From positions 496,001-560,000 of the forward strand of contig NZ_CP097263.1 in assembly GCF_028622115.1 (NCBI RefSeq): a stretch of 64,000 nucleotides of DNA, in the 5' to 3' direction. A model generated the notes under the pieces. It searched no databases and was not told where the DNA came from. It saw only the letters and a list, made by a program, of their open reading frames with translations. Below are positions 25,910 through 34,980 of this stretch, one piece after another. The first letter of the stretch is position 1. Each line of letters starts with the position of its first letter. The stretch is from Kutzneria chonburiensis. Its GTDB lineage: Bacteria > Actinomycetota > Actinomycetes > Mycobacteriales > Pseudonocardiaceae. Position numbers and translations under genes: made by a program.

Positions 25910-27394
25910 ATGATTCTCGACGCGATGGCGGACGCGCTCGGCGGTCGGGCGGCGCTGGCCGCGACCACCACCGAAACTGTGACGGCAACCGGCGTCCGGC
26001 GTCACCCGGGCTGGGGAAAAGTGCCGTCAGAACCGGAATTGGTGGCCGAATTCGCCTACACCCAGACGGTCGACGTGGTCGCGCCGCGCTACCGGCTGGA
26101 ACTGGAGGCCGACACCAAACTGGTGCCGACCAAGCTGCGCTACACCGAAATCGGCAACGGCAGCGTCGGATATGTGGACGGCATCGACTTCATGTTCGAC
26201 CCGCGCCCGGCTTCCACGGCCATCCCGTCCTGGCGGGTGGCGGCGCGGCAGCGGCACATCGACCTGACCTCGGTGCCGCGCCTGGCGACCAAGCTGCTGG
26301 ACCCGGCGGCTGACGTGATGATCGACGGCTCGACCGTGACGCTCCGCGAGACCGGCCGGCCGCCGGTCCGGGTGGTGCTCGACGACGACAGCCGGCCGGC
26401 CAGGCTGGAGATCATCGAGGAGCACTCGCCGCACGGTGATGCCCTGGTCGAAGTGCGATTCGACGACTACCGCCCGGTCGGCGCGCTCGTGCTGCCGCAC
26501 CACGTGGTGATCACTGTCGACGGCCTGGTCGTGCACGACGAGACCCGCACGGTCGAGCTGGACCGCGAGGCCGACTTCCGGGTGCCGGACGACGCGGTCG
26601 TCGATGCCAGCGCCGCTCAGTCGGCCTACGCGAACTACGCCACCGAATGGCTCATGAACTACGTGCTGGCCGGGGTGCGGTTCTATTTCGACCTCCAGAC
26701 CACGCCGACCGATCCGGAACCGGTGGACGTCGCGCCGGGTGTGAAGATCGTGCTCGGTCCCAGCCACAATGTGCTGGTGGTGGAAATGGACGACCATGTG
26801 GTGGCCGTCGACGCCCCGCTGTACGACGAATACACCCGGGCCGCGCTGGCTCAGGTGAAGAGGGCATTTCCCGGCAAACCACTGCGCAAGGTCATTGGCA
26901 CGCATTTCCACTACGACCACATCGGCGGCATTCGCGAATTCGTGGCCGACGGGGGAGTGCAGGTCATCGTCGGCGAACCGAGCGTGCGGTATTTCCGGGA
27001 TCTGCTGAACAGTCCGCACACCGTCGACCCGGACCGCCTCGCCGGCCACCCGGTCGAGACCGAGGTCATCGGCGTCAAGGACAGCCTGGAGCTGCCCACG
27101 GCCGACGGCGGCGTGATGCGGATCCTCCGCATCAAGACCGACCACACCGAGGACGGGCTGGTCGTCCACCTGAGCAAGCCGGGCCTGCTGTTCGAGTCCG
27201 ACCTGTGGAACCCGACGCCGGTGATGCCGGCCCCGAATTCCGGCCGCGGCCGCCTGGCCGTGCAGCTCTATGACGGCATCAAGGAGCTCGGCCTGGATGT
27301 GCAAACGATTGTCAGCGGGCACTCCGGCACCGATGGTCACACCCTTGCCCACAGTGCGCCGTTGGGGTTCTTGAAAACGGCGGCCGGTTACTAA
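25910..27394 (+). CDS. Metallo-beta-lactamase-fold hydrolase with N-terminal extension
   Basis: A 494-residue protein. The C-terminal half is a metallo-beta-lactamase fold: GTHFHYDHIGGIREF is the HxHxDH zinc motif, IKTDHTEDGLVVHLSKPGLLFESDLW carries the next His/Asp ligands and SGHSGTDG the last His. The N-terminal 240 residues are a beta-rich domain of a kind often fused to such hydrolases. No signal peptide is seen. GGAAAGGGG precedes ATG 25910. The natural substrate is unknown; esterase or lactonase activity is possible. Divergent LysR control is inferred from layout. Confidence 0.85.
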   Translation: MILDAMADALGGRAALAATTTETVTATGVRRHPGWGKVPSEPELVAEFAYTQTVDVVAPRYRLELEADTKLVPTKLRYTEIGNGSVGYVDGIDFMFDPRPASTAIPSWRVAARQRHIDLTSVPRLATKLLDPAADVMIDGSTVTLRETGRPPVRVVLDDDSRPARLEIIEEHSPHGDALVEVRFDDYRPVGALVLPHHVVITVDGLVVHDETRTVELDREADFRVPDDAVVDASAAQSAYANYATEWLMNYVLAGVRFYFDLQTTPTDPEPVDVAPGVKIVLGPSHNVLVVEMDDHVVAVDAPLYDEYTRAALAQVKRAFPGKPLRKVIGTHFHYDHIGGIREFVADGGVQVIVGEPSVRYFRDLLNSPHTVDPDRLAGHPVETEVIGVKDSLELPTADGGVMRILRIKTDHTEDGLVVHLSKPGLLFESDLWNPTPVMPAPNSGRGRLAVQLYDGIKELGLDVQTIVSGHSGTDGHTLAHSAPLGFLKTAAGY

Positions 27395-27408
27395 CAGCGA
27401 GGCCCCGC

Positions 27409-27507
27409 CCCTGCTTCGCCCGGTTGGCGGATTTCGGCCGCCGCTAGGGACGCGCCCCACCACGCACGCCGACGCGGCGGGCTAAATCCGGCAAGGGCGA
27501 GGCAGGG
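27409..27507. repeat. Imperfect palindromic intergenic element
   Basis: Arms 27409-27421 and 27495-27507 match at 12 of 13 positions. Outer GGCCCC (27401-27406) and GGGGCC (near 27515) extend the symmetry, and GGCGGATTTCGGCC and its partial complement near 27477-27491 lie inside. It separates the convergent metallo-hydrolase and TetR genes and may act as a terminator for both. Confidence 0.4.
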
Positions 27508-27546
27508 GTCACGAGGGGCCGAGCGGCGACGCCGGAGGCGGCGCAA

Positions 27547-28149
27547 TCAAGCACAGTCGCTGCGGCGGTGGCGGCGGACGGTCTCCTCGACGAGGTCCAG
27601 CACGGGGCCGAGGTCGTCGGCCGGCAGGCCCATCGCCAGGTGCGAGACCAGGCCCTCCAGCACCAGCTCCAGGAAGTCGGAGAGCACCTCGACGGCCACG
27701 TCGTCACGCAGGTTGCCGGCCTCGCGCTGGCGGCGCAGGCGGTCCTGGGTGGCCTTGGTCAGCTGCTCGGACCGCTCGGCCCAGCGGGCCCGGAAGTCGG
27801 GGTCGGTGCGCAGCCGTCTGGACACCTCGAGGCGGGTGCCGAGCCAGTCGGCCGGGTGCTCATCGGCATCCGAGTCCTTGCGGCCGTCGAGCAGGTCGCG
27901 CATGACCTGGACGAGACCCTGCTCGGCGACCACCTCGGCCATCCGCAGGGCGTCGTCCTCGGCCAGCGCGAGGAACAGCGACTCCTTGTCCCGGAAGTGA
28001 TGGAAGATCGCGCCGCGGGACAGTCCGGTAGCCTCTTCCAGCCGCCGTACCGTGGCCCCCTCGTAGCCGTGGCGGGCGAAACAGGCACGCGCGCCGTCGA
28101 GGATCTGGCGGCGGCGGGCCTCAAGATGGTCCTGGCTGACGCGGGGCAT
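27547..28149 (-). CDS. acnR: TetR-family regulator, AcnR-like
   Basis: A 200-residue TetR protein. The helix-turn-helix segment YEGATVRRLEEATGLSRGAIFHHF and the following DKESLFLALAEDDALRMAEVV are, from memory, nearly the same as AcnR, the aconitase repressor of Corynebacterium and Mycobacterium, and the C-terminal region (RRLRTDPDFRARW, EVLSDFLELVLEGLVSHLA) also fits. AcnR senses citrate and iron state and represses acn. In those genera acnR lies directly after acn; here acn is 15 kb away. A perfect AcnR-type box does lie in the acn promoter of this window. The palindrome before this gene has another sequence, so a different target is also possible. Confidence 0.75.
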   Translation of the reverse strand: MPRVSQDHLEARRRQILDGARACFARHGYEGATVRRLEEATGLSRGAIFHHFRDKESLFLALAEDDALRMAEVVAEQGLVQVMRDLLDGRKDSDADEHPADWLGTRLEVSRRLRTDPDFRARWAERSEQLTKATQDRLRRQREAGNLRDDVAVEVLSDFLELVLEGLVSHLAMGLPADDLGPVLDLVEETVRRHRRSDCA

Positions 28150-28180
28150 TCGACCATGGTCGCAGCGGAGAGCCGAAAAC

Positions 28181-28204
28181 TGCAATCCGTACGTACGGAT
28201 TGCA
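28181..28204. promoter_or_regulatory. 24-bp perfect palindrome upstream of the TetR gene
   Basis: A perfect palindrome centred on CCGTACGTACGG, with TGCAAT/ATTGCA outer arms, 32 bases upstream of the TetR start. Size, symmetry and position fit the operator of a TetR dimer or dimer pair, most simply for autoregulation. Confidence 0.7.
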
Positions 28205-28252
28205 TACAGAACGTAACCGATGAAACATCCTATGACGTCAGTGCCGAATGAA

Positions 28253-28298
28253 GGCAAGCGCTTTCCCCATTGACAGCGTGACGGACAAATGGTCTGAT
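28253..28298 (+). promoter_or_regulatory. Promoter of the sugar dehydrogenase gene with LacI-type operator
   Basis: TTGACA (28270-28275) and TCTGAT (28293-28298) are 17 bases apart. Directly upstream, 28253-28266 reads GGCAAGCGCTTTCC, 12 of 14 symmetric around AAGCGCTT, the central sequence of LacI-family operators. Control by a carbohydrate-responsive LacI regulator is inferred. Confidence 0.65.
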
Positions 28299-28369
28299 CC
28301 ACCTACGGTCGCAGTTATTGCCGGCCGTTCCGCCGCCACAGACCCCGAACCCCTGCTGTGGGAGGAATC

Positions 28370-30436
28370 GTGGCACCCCCGTCCCGCCTGAGGCTGGCGC
28401 TCGCCTGCGGTCTGTCCGCGGTGGTCGCCCTCGCGATCACGGTCCCCGACGCGCTGGCCGCCCCGCAGGCCAGCACGGTCTACGAAGCAGAGAGCGCGTC
28501 GCTTTCCCAAGCGACCGTGGCGAACAATCACACCGGTTACACCGGAACCGGATTTGTCGACTACACAAACATCGTCGGCAGCTATGTCGAGTTCACGGTC
28601 AACGCGCCGGCCGCCGGCAGCGCGCGGCTGGACTTCCGCTACGCCTTCGACGCGCCCGACAACCGCCCGATGGACGTGACCGTCAACGGCACCACGGCGG
28701 TCAGCAACCTCGGCTTCCCGACCACCGGCAGCTGGACCACGTGGCAGGTGGCCACCACCACCGTCAACCTCAAGGCCGGCAGCAACAAGGTCCGCGCCAC
28801 GGCCACCACCGCCAACGGCGGCCCCAACCTCGACAACGTGACGGTGACGCCGAACAACGTCGACACCACGCCGCCGACGCCGCCGACCAACCTGGTGGTC
28901 AGCGACATCACGCCGACCACCGCCCACTTCACCTGGGGCGCCGCCACCGACAACACGAGCGTGGTGCGCTACGAGGTCAACCGCGGCGGCAACGTGCTGA
29001 AGACCGTGGACGGCAAGACGCTGTCGGCCACTGTGGACACTCTGACGCCGAACACCGCCTACGACATCTCGGTCGGCGCGTTCGATGCCGCGGGCAACGC
29101 CTCGCAGCAGAGCAATGTCGTCACGTTCACCACGCCGCCCAGCAACGACCACACCCCGCCGTCGGTGCCGCAGAACCTGCGCTCCACCGGAGTCACCGCC
29201 GACAGCGCCGCACTGGCGTGGGACGCCTCCACCGACAACGGCGGCGTGATCGCCGGCTACGACGTGTACCAGGGCAGCACCAAGGTCGCCACGACCAACT
29301 CGACCACCACCACGGTCACGGACCTCAGCCCCAGCACCAAGTACACGTTCACGGTGACCGCGCGCGACCCCGACGGCAACACGTCCGCGGCCAGTAACGC
29401 CCTGTCCGTTACGACGTCGGCGCCCGGCGGCAAGGGCGGCATTCCCACGTACGAAAAGGATGTCGCCAAGCTCGACCTGCCGTGGGGCATCGACTGGCTG
29501 CCCGACGGCTCCGCGCTGGTGGCCGAACGGGACCGGTTCGAGATCGACCGCGTCACCCTCGACGGCCAGGTGACCGTGCTGGGCAAGGTGCCCGGCGCCG
29601 TGACGACCAGCGGCGAGGGTGGCGTGATGGGCCTGGCCGTCTCGCCCAACTTCGCCAACGACCACTTCATCTACATCGACCACACCGCGGCCAACGACAA
29701 CCGGATCGTGCGGATGACCTATCAGAACGGTCAGCTGTCGACCACGTCGACGCCGATCCTCACCGGCATCCAGAAGAACCGGTACCACAACGGCGGCCGG
29801 CTGCGCTTCGGTCCGGACGGCAAGCTCTACGCCACCGCGGGCGACGCCAAGAACGGCGCCAACGCGCAGGACAAGAGCTCCCTCAACGGCAAGGTGCTGC
29901 GGCTCAACGCCGACGGCAGCGCGCCGTCCGACAACCCGTTCTTCTCGCAGGGCGGCAACGCGCGGTACGTCTACAGCATGGGCCACCGCAACCCGCAGGG
30001 CATCGCCTGGGACTCGCGCGGCCAGCTGTGGGAGACCGAGTTCGGTGAGAACAGCCAGGACGAGCTGAACCTGATCCAGAAGGGCGGCAACTACGGCTGG
30101 CCGTCGTGCGAGGGCACGCAGGGCAACTGCGGCGGCTTCATCGCGCCCAAGCAGACCTGGGCCACCGCGCAGGGCGGGCCGAGCGCCATCGAGATCGTCA
30201 ACAACTGGATCTACGTCGCGGCGGTCACCGGCGAGCGCATGTACGTGGCGCAGATCAACTCGGCCGGCACCGGCACGAGCACCCCTCAGTCCATCTTCGC
30301 CGGACGCTGGGGCCGACTGCGCACCGTGGTCAAGACGCCCGACGGCGGGCTGTGGGTGACCTCGACCAACGACGACAAGAACGGCGGCACGCCGAGCTCC
30401 AAGGACAACGTCATCGTGAAGCTGAAGTTCCCCTAG
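28370..30436 (+). CDS. Secreted CBM6-Fn3-Fn3-PQQ-type sugar dehydrogenase
   Basis: A 688-residue secreted protein. A signal peptide (to about residue 31, ALAA) is followed by a CBM6-type module (VYEAESASLSQA, YVEFTVNAPAAGSARLDFRYAF), two fibronectin-III repeats (starting TPPTPPTNLVVSDITPTTAHFTW and TPPSVPQNLRSTGV), then a six-bladed glucose/sorbosone dehydrogenase domain (LPWGIDWLPDGSALVAER, GEGGVMGLAVSPNF, YHNGGRLRFGPDGKLYATAGD, GHRNPQGIAWDSRGQLWETEFG). The family uses PQQ to oxidise aldose or aldehyde groups. The binding modules suggest action on insoluble polysaccharide. GGAGGA precedes GTG 28370; GTG 28358 lies before this ribosome site and is unlikely. Confidence 0.9.
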   Translation: MAPPSRLRLALACGLSAVVALAITVPDALAAPQASTVYEAESASLSQATVANNHTGYTGTGFVDYTNIVGSYVEFTVNAPAAGSARLDFRYAFDAPDNRPMDVTVNGTTAVSNLGFPTTGSWTTWQVATTTVNLKAGSNKVRATATTANGGPNLDNVTVTPNNVDTTPPTPPTNLVVSDITPTTAHFTWGAATDNTSVVRYEVNRGGNVLKTVDGKTLSATVDTLTPNTAYDISVGAFDAAGNASQQSNVVTFTTPPSNDHTPPSVPQNLRSTGVTADSAALAWDASTDNGGVIAGYDVYQGSTKVATTNSTTTTVTDLSPSTKYTFTVTARDPDGNTSAASNALSVTTSAPGGKGGIPTYEKDVAKLDLPWGIDWLPDGSALVAERDRFEIDRVTLDGQVTVLGKVPGAVTTSGEGGVMGLAVSPNFANDHFIYIDHTAANDNRIVRMTYQNGQLSTTSTPILTGIQKNRYHNGGRLRFGPDGKLYATAGDAKNGANAQDKSSLNGKVLRLNADGSAPSDNPFFSQGGNARYVYSMGHRNPQGIAWDSRGQLWETEFGENSQDELNLIQKGGNYGWPSCEGTQGNCGGFIAPKQTWATAQGGPSAIEIVNNWIYVAAVTGERMYVAQINSAGTGTSTPQSIFAGRWGRLRTVVKTPDGGLWVTSTNDDKNGGTPSSKDNVIVKLKFP

Positions 30437-30595
30437 TCGACGGCCGGCCGTGTCGCCTCGGGCAGCCGGGGCGGCACGGACGGTCGGAAGTCCTTACCAA
30501 CAGGTGAACGAGCGCCAGGTCGGGCCGGGAACGCCGTGCGATTGTCAGACCCCCGTGTAGCGTCGGAACGACGACGATCACGAAGGGTGGTAACG

Positions 30596-31843
30596 GTGAC
30601 TACCGTCAGTGTTCCTCCCGCCACCGACTCGGCGCCGGACTTACTCCGCGACCGTGAGCGGGCCGAGGCCTACGTGGCCTCGGTCTGCTTCAAACACGGG
30701 CCACCGCGGTACGTCGGCGCTGAGATCGAGTGGACGGTGCACCACGCGCAGGACCGATGTCAGCCGCTGGACCCGCAAGTCCTGGTGAAAGCCCTGGGGC
30801 CGCACGCCCCCGCCACGCTCCGGCCCGACAGCCCGAACCTGCCGCTTCGCGGTGGTTCCCCTGTCACCGTCGAGCCCGGTGGCCAGGTGGAGATCTCCAC
30901 TCCGCCCAAGACGACCGCAGCCGACCTGCTCACCACCGTCTCCGCCGACATCACGCAGCTCACGGGGCTGCTCGCGGCGGAAGGTCTGGAACTGGGCACG
31001 GCCGGCGCCGATCCCCATCGCCCGCCGCGACGCATCCTCGACACCCCGCGCTACGCGGCGATGAACTCCCGTTTCGACCGGTACGGACCCGACGGCGTCA
31101 CCATGATGTGCAGCTCCGCCGGGCTTCAGGTGTGCCTGGACACGGGGGAGCAGAAACAGGTCGCCACCCGCTGGAACGCGCTGCACGCGCTGGGTCCGGC
31201 GCTGCTGGCGGCGTTCGCCAACTCGCCGGGACTGTGCGGCCGCGACACCGGCTGGGCCTCGGCCCGCACCCGTGTGGTGCTGGGGGCCGAGCCCGCGCGC
31301 AGCGGCCCGGGCGATACCGGCGACGACCCGGCGGCCAGCTGGGCCCGGCGCGTGCTGGACACGCCGCTGATCTGCTTCCGGCACGGCGGCGACAACTGGG
31401 ACGTGCCCGGTGACGTCACGTTCGCCGAGTGGATCGACGGCGCGCTGCCCGGCGTGCCCACCACCGAGGACCTCGACTACCACCTGAGCACCATGTTCAC
31501 CCCGGTCCGGCCGCGCGGCTACTTCGAGGTGCGGTACCTGGACTCGCAGCCGCCGGACGACTGGAGCCCGGCGGTCGCGCTGCTCATCGCCCTGTTCAGC
31601 GCGGACGACGTCGTCGACGCCGCGCTGGACGCGGCCGCGCCCGCGGCGGGGCGCTGGCTGCCGGCGGCCCGGCACGGACTGGACGACCCGCTGGTCGCCC
31701 GGGCCGCGGCCGCCGCACTGGAGCTGGGCCTGCGTCATCTGGACCGGCTCGGCCTGCCGACGGAGCTGTCCGCGCCGGTGATCGAGAGCCTCGATCGCCG
31801 CCTCGCGACGGCCACCGCGAAGCTTGGAGGCACCTCGCTGTGA
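30596..31843 (+). CDS. egtA: EgtA, glutamate-cysteine ligase of ergothioneine biosynthesis
   Basis: A 415-residue GCS2-type ligase that joins glutamate to cysteine with ATP, giving gamma-glutamylcysteine for EgtB. Core sequence includes YVGAEIEWTVH, the strand with the metal-binding Glu, and TVEPGGQVEISTPP, the conserved glutamate/metal site. The later MMCSSAGLQVCLDTG and RGYFEVRYLDSQP are also family features. GTG 30596 follows GGGTGG; an earlier in-frame start at 30536 adds an Arg-rich piece and is rejected. First gene of the egt operon; its TGA overlaps the GTG of egtB. Confidence 0.92.
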   Translation: MTTVSVPPATDSAPDLLRDRERAEAYVASVCFKHGPPRYVGAEIEWTVHHAQDRCQPLDPQVLVKALGPHAPATLRPDSPNLPLRGGSPVTVEPGGQVEISTPPKTTAADLLTTVSADITQLTGLLAAEGLELGTAGADPHRPPRRILDTPRYAAMNSRFDRYGPDGVTMMCSSAGLQVCLDTGEQKQVATRWNALHALGPALLAAFANSPGLCGRDTGWASARTRVVLGAEPARSGPGDTGDDPAASWARRVLDTPLICFRHGGDNWDVPGDVTFAEWIDGALPGVPTTEDLDYHLSTMFTPVRPRGYFEVRYLDSQPPDDWSPAVALLIALFSADDVVDAALDAAAPAAGRWLPAARHGLDDPLVARAAAAALELGLRHLDRLGLPTELSAPVIESLDRRLATATAKLGGTSL

Positions 31844-33144
31844 CTGCAATTGATCTTCGTTTCGCCATCGCGGAGGCTCTTGAGCGCTCCCGTGACCGCA
31901 GCACCCGGCTCACCGATGCCGTCGACGACAACGACCTGGTGCGCCAGCACTCCAAGCTGATGTCCCCGCTGGTGTGGGATCTCGCGCACATCGGCAACCA
32001 GGAGGAGCTCTGGCTGGTCCGTGACGTCGGCGGCCGCGACCCGGTGCGCCAGGACATCGACGAGCTGTACGACGCGTTCCAGCATCCGCGGGCCGAACGG
32101 CCGGCGCTGCCGCTGCTCAACCCGACCGAGGCCCGCGCGTACGTGCGCGAGGTGCGGGACAAGGTGTTCGACGTGCTGGACCGCACGCCGCTGGAGGGGC
32201 GCAAGCTGGTCGAGAACGGCTTCGCCTTCGGCATGATCGTGCAGCACGAGCAGCAGCACGACGAGACCATGCTGGCCACGCACCAGCTCCGCACGGGCGC
32301 GCCGGTGCTGCACGCGCCCGAGCCGCCGGCGGCTTCGGGTGAACGCCTGCCGGCCGAGGTGTTCGTGGCCGGCGGTCCGTTCGAGATGGGCACCTCGCTG
32401 GAACCCTGGGCGCTGGACAACGAAAGGCCGGCGCACCAGGTGCAGGTCGACTCGTTCTGGATCGACACCGTGCCGGTGAGCAACGGGCAGTACCTGGCCT
32501 TCATCGACGCCGGCGGCTACGACGACCAGCGCTGGTGGAGCGAGCGGGGCTGGGCCTACCGCAACGAGGCCAACCTGACCGCTCCTCGGTTCTGGCGGCG
32601 GGACGGCGACGGCTGGCTGCGCACCAGATTCGGCGTGGTGGAGCCGATTCCGCTGGACGAACCGGTGGTGCACGTGTGCTTCTGGGAGGCGCAGGCCTAC
32701 GCGGCGTGGGCCGGCAAGCGGCTGCCGACCGAGCCGGAGTGGGAGAAGGCGGCCCGCTACGACCCGGAGACCGGGCGGTCCCGCCGATATCCCTGGGGCG
32801 ACGAGGATCCCACGCCCGAGCACGCCAACCTGGGCCAGCGGCACCTGCGGCCGGCCCCGGTCGGCGCGTATCCGCTCGGGCAGTCGGCCTACGGTGTGCG
32901 GCAGCTCGTCGGCGACGTGTGGGAGTGGCTCGACTCCGACTTCCGGCCCTATCCCGGCTTCAAGGCGTTCCCGTACAAGGAGTACTCCGAGGTGTTCTTC
33001 GGCGGGGACTACAAGATGCTGCGGGGCGGGTCGTTCGGCACCGACAAGGCGGCGGTCAGAGGCACCTTCCGCAACTGGGACCACCCGATACGGCGGCAGA
33101 TCTTCGCCGGCTTCCGGTGCGCCCGCGACCACCGGCCGGACTGA
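31840..33144 (+). CDS. egtB: EgtB, hercynine oxygenase
   Basis: A 434-residue non-haem iron enzyme that joins gamma-glutamylcysteine to hercynine and oxidises the sulfur. The N-terminal DinB-like domain supplies iron ligands: His in DLAHIGNQEE (about residue 50) and two His in HEQQHDETML (about 136 and 140). The C-terminal FGE-sulfatase-like domain has GGPFEMGTSLEPW, RLPTEPEWEKAAR and GDVWEWLDSDF, and ends GFRCARD. GTG 31840 overlaps the egtA stop and has GGAGG before it. Length fits actinobacterial EgtB. Confidence 0.94.
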   Translation: MTAIDLRFAIAEALERSRDRSTRLTDAVDDNDLVRQHSKLMSPLVWDLAHIGNQEELWLVRDVGGRDPVRQDIDELYDAFQHPRAERPALPLLNPTEARAYVREVRDKVFDVLDRTPLEGRKLVENGFAFGMIVQHEQQHDETMLATHQLRTGAPVLHAPEPPAASGERLPAEVFVAGGPFEMGTSLEPWALDNERPAHQVQVDSFWIDTVPVSNGQYLAFIDAGGYDDQRWWSERGWAYRNEANLTAPRFWRRDGDGWLRTRFGVVEPIPLDEPVVHVCFWEAQAYAAWAGKRLPTEPEWEKAARYDPETGRSRRYPWGDEDPTPEHANLGQRHLRPAPVGAYPLGQSAYGVRQLVGDVWEWLDSDFRPYPGFKAFPYKEYSEVFFGGDYKMLRGGSFGTDKAAVRGTFRNWDHPIRRQIFAGFRCARDHRPD

Positions 33145-33149
33145 CGCCG

Positions 33150-33910
33150 GTGTGCCGCCATCTGGGCTACCTGGGCCCCGCCGTGCCGCTGACGGAGCTG
33201 CTGCTGGCGCCGCCGCACTCGCTGCTGCACCAGTCGTACGCGCCGCAGGACATGCGGCACGGCGGGACCATCAACGCCGACGGTTTCGGCGCGGGCTGGT
33301 TCGCGCCGGGCGAGAAGTCGCCCGTGCGCTACCGGCGTGACGTGCCGATGTGGACCGACGCCGCCTTCGCCTCGCTGGCCGGTGCGAGCACGGCCACGGC
33401 CGTGGTCGCCGCCGTGCGGTCGGCGACCGTCGGCATGCCCGTCGTGGAGACGGCCAGCGCCCCTTTGCCGAGGGGAACTGGCTGTTCAGCCACAACGGCG
33501 TGGTCCGCGGCTGGCCGGACAGCGTTTCACTGCTGGCGCAACGACTTCCCGTGGCCGATCTGCTCACTTTGGACGCCCCGACCGACGCCGCCCTGCTGTG
33601 GGCGTTGGTCCGGCATCGGCTGCGGGCCGGGCAGGAGCCCGTCGACGCCGTCGAGGCCGTCATGCTCGAGGTCGCCGCCGCGGCGCCCGATTCCCGGCTG
33701 AACCTGTTGCTGGGCAACGATGAGCTGCTCGTCGCCACCGCGTGGTGGCACTCGCTGTGGGTGCGGCCCGGTCCCGGCGCCGTGACCGTGGCGTCCGAGC
33801 CCATCGACGACGACCCGGCCTGGGTCGCCGTGCCCGACCACAGCATCGTGTTCGCCTCCAAGACCACTGTGGACATCCGACCCCTGGATCCAGGACGGCA
33901 GGAACCATGA
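33150..33910 (+). pseudogene. egtC: EgtC amidohydrolase, frameshifted near 33460
   Basis: EgtC is a glutamine-amidotransferase-type Ntn hydrolase that removes glutamate from the EgtB product. It begins VCRHLGYLG, so Cys2 becomes the N-terminal nucleophile. The frame is good to GMPVVETASAP, then breaks; the family sequence resumes as FAEGNWLFSHNGVVRG in another frame and runs to 33910. The join is at a run of four C (33460-33463); one extra C would restore about 253 residues. The stop overlaps the egtD ATG. It starts five bases after egtB. Either a recent mutation or a read error; if real, the pathway would stall at the glutamyl intermediate. Confidence 0.88.
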
Positions 33911-34878
33911 CCAACCCCGTGGTGGAAAACCACCTCACCGCCGACCACATGGCCCGCGCGCTGCGCAACGACGTGCGGGCCGGGCTGGCCGGCCCGCTGA
34001 AGTCGTTGCCGCCCAAGTGGTTCTACGACGCCGTGGGCAGCGATCTGTTCGAGCGGATCACCGAGCTGCCCGAGTACTACCCGACCAGGGCCGAGCGCGA
34101 GGTGCTGCGGGCCAGGGCCGGCGAGATCGCTGCCGTGACGCAGGCGCGGACGTTGGTCGAGCTCGGCTCCGGCTCGTCGGACAAGACCAGGACCCTGCTG
34201 GACGCGTTGCGGGACAACGGTTCCCTGCGGCAGTTCGTGCCCATGGACGTGTCCGAGAGCGCACTGCGGGCCGCCGCCGAGACCATCGTCGGCGAGTATC
34301 CCGGGCTGTCCGTGCACGCCGTCGTCGGCGACTTCACCGAGCATCTCGCCCTGCTGCCCGGCGAGGGGCCGCGGATGATCGCGTTCCTCGGCGGCACCAT
34401 CGGCAACCTGCTGCCGGCCGAGCGGGAGAAGTTCTTCCGCTCCATCCGCGAGGTGCTGGAGCCGGGGGAGTGGCTGCTGCTCGGCACCGACCTCGTCAAG
34501 GATCCCGGCGTGCTGGTGCCGGCCTACGACGACTCGGCCGGTGTCACGGCCGCGTTCAACCGCAACGTGCTCCGGGTCGTCAACCGTGAGCTCGACGCCG
34601 ACTTCGACCCGGACGCCTTCGCCCACGTGGCGCTGTGGGACGCCGAGAACGAGTGGATCGAGATGCGGCTGCGGGCCCTGCGGGCCATGCACGTGCGGCT
34701 GCCCGGGGCCGGCGTCGAGATCGACTTCGCCGAGGGCGAGGAGCTGCGGACCGAGATCTCGGCCAAGTTCCGCCGCGAGGGCGCCGGTGCCGAGCTGGCC
34801 GAGGCCGGCTTCGGCCTGTCGCACTGGTGGACCGACGAGGCCGGGCGGTTCGCCGTGTCCTTGTCCCGCGCGGAGTAG
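33907..34878 (+). CDS. egtD: EgtD, L-histidine N-alpha-methyltransferase
   Basis: A 323-residue SAM-dependent enzyme that trimethylates histidine to hercynine, the first substrate of EgtB. Recognised by PPKWFYDAVGSDLFERITELPEYYPTRAE at the N-terminus, LVELGSGSSDKTRTLLDA as SAM motif I, MIAFLGGTIGNL with the histidine-site region, and VALWDAENEWIEMRLRA near the C-terminus. ATG 33907 overlaps the egtC stop. A strong terminator follows at once, so the egt operon ends here and contains no egtE. Confidence 0.95.
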   Translation: MTNPVVENHLTADHMARALRNDVRAGLAGPLKSLPPKWFYDAVGSDLFERITELPEYYPTRAEREVLRARAGEIAAVTQARTLVELGSGSSDKTRTLLDALRDNGSLRQFVPMDVSESALRAAAETIVGEYPGLSVHAVVGDFTEHLALLPGEGPRMIAFLGGTIGNLLPAEREKFFRSIREVLEPGEWLLLGTDLVKDPGVLVPAYDDSAGVTAAFNRNVLRVVNRELDADFDPDAFAHVALWDAENEWIEMRLRALRAMHVRLPGAGVEIDFAEGEELRTEISAKFRREGAGAELAEAGFGLSHWWTDEAGRFAVSLSRAE

Positions 34879-34885
34879 TGCGGGT

Positions 34886-34917
34886 CACCGGCGGGTGCCT
34901 TTCGGCACCCGCCGGTG
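34886..34917 (+). terminator. Strong terminator of the egt operon
   Basis: A perfect 14-bp stem (34886-34899 with 34904-34917), loop TTTC, followed by TATCTTTC. It begins 7 bases after the egtD stop. Confidence 0.85.
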
Positions 34918-34980
34918 TATCTTTCGACCCCCATCGTGACGGCGTAGAACCGTTCGTGCCCGCACGACCGTGTGCACGCC

